DNA of 64,000 bases from Burkholderiales bacterium. Lineage in GTDB: Bacteria > Pseudomonadota > Gammaproteobacteria > Burkholderiales > Eutrophovitaceae. Within the stretch, counting starts at the first letter, position 1, and each line of letters starts with the position of its first letter. This document shows positions 63,810 to 64,000 of the stretch, in pieces. The translations under genes were made by a program, and so were the position numbers. The notes beneath the pieces were generated by a model. The model saw nothing but the letters and a program-made list of their open reading frames with translations, did not search any database and was not told where the DNA came from. The stretch is taken from positions 1 through 64,000 of the forward strand of contig JAOEKQ010000005.1 of assembly GCA_028379895.1 (NCBI GenBank), in the 5' to 3' direction.

Positions 63810-64000
63810 CTATTTTATTTCATAAGTTAGGCTCTGGTTGCACATTGACTCCCCGCCAGCCGCACCTTTACAAACCCAAGGTCCTTGCCCTGTAATGCCC
63901 GCATACTTACCTGTTCCACCAGTGATGTAGTTTGTCCCCTTGTTAGCACTTGAATTTCCTTCAAACGAGGTATATAAATTATCGCCATCGGCGTCGCTCC
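63810..64000 (-). CDS. Exported GGTGK-motif protein (N-terminus cut by window edge)
   Basis: The last 62 codons of a minus-strand gene that runs in from the right edge. It reads SDADGDNLYTSFEG, then GGTGKYAGITGQGPWVC and ends CNQSLTYEIK. It shares the GGTGK-x-x-GI pattern with the protein at 28537. It is likely an exported beta-rich protein. The start is outside the window. Confidence 0.6.
   Translation of the reverse strand, partial: SDADGDNLYTSFEGNSSANKGTNYITGGTGKYAGITGQGPWVCKGAAGGESMCNQSLTYEIK

Noticed and set aside
1-64000. CRISPR arrays, rRNA genes, complete insertion sequences, prophage structural genes
   Set aside because: No evenly spaced short repeats, rRNA stretches, transposase or phage structural proteins were seen on either strand.

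Overview
The window looks like a contiguous piece of an AT-rich gammaproteobacterial chromosome, probably from an aquatic or marine lineage. The pointers are a gammaproteobacterial-type LexA box, YaeQ, a monofunctional aspartokinase next to tRNA-Ser, a urea transporter/urease set, betaine transport and ergothioneine genes. The exact lineage cannot be read from the sequence alone.

Layout. (1) 1-9.95 kb, minus strand: urtABCDE (urea ABC importer) followed by ureDABCEF, with a sigma-54-type promoter in front of urtA. ureF runs off the left edge. (2) 10.2-17.2 kb, plus strand: an SOS mutagenesis operon, lexA-imuA-imuB-dnaE2, under a palindromic LexA box that contains the -10 element. A PatB-type C-S lyase sits 4 bp behind dnaE2. 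(3) 17.2-22 kb: small exported proteins, a thermonuclease-like nuclease, a glyoxalase-fold protein, two tRNA-Arg genes flanking an O-methyltransferase, aspartokinase lysC and tRNA-Ser(GCT).

(4) 21.9-33 kb is the accessory part. The 3' end of tRNA-Ser is duplicated 6.4 kb downstream as a 29-bp direct repeat, which delimits an integrase-less island of mostly exported proteins and lipoproteins plus a beta-carbonic anhydrase. A family of non-coding repeats (modules A, B and C below) recurs through this part. Module C lies directly behind the 3' ends of several minus-strand genes, giving a cassette-like arrangement. Beyond the island are a promoter-bearing reading frame broken by two in-frame stops, and an overlapping PLP racemase/DUF1611 pair.

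(5) 33-45 kb: two alpha/beta hydrolases, a GFA-family protein, an ergothioneine locus (egtD, egtB) with a PhyH-type dioxygenase and a methyltransferase between them and a DUF938 methyltransferase behind, yaeQ, an LrgAB pair, a repeat-rich exported protein and a CNNM/CBS protein. (6) 45.6-55.5 kb: hydratase, potassium channel, an ABC-2 exporter, proVWX betaine transporter, metY and a class II aldolase. (7) 55.7-64 kb: Tat-exported PhoX-like protein, a split bacterioferritin pair (one ferroxidase-type and one heme-type subunit), a second class II aldolase, a MOSC/ferredoxin-reductase pair, a Cache-like protein, a cupin and a right-edge exported protein.

The core functions are nitrogen scavenging (urea), DNA-damage-induced mutagenesis, thiol/sulfur metabolism (patB, egtB/egtD, metY), osmoprotection and iron storage. 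The least explained parts are the tRNA-Ser island with its repeat cassettes and the enlarged ergothioneine locus.
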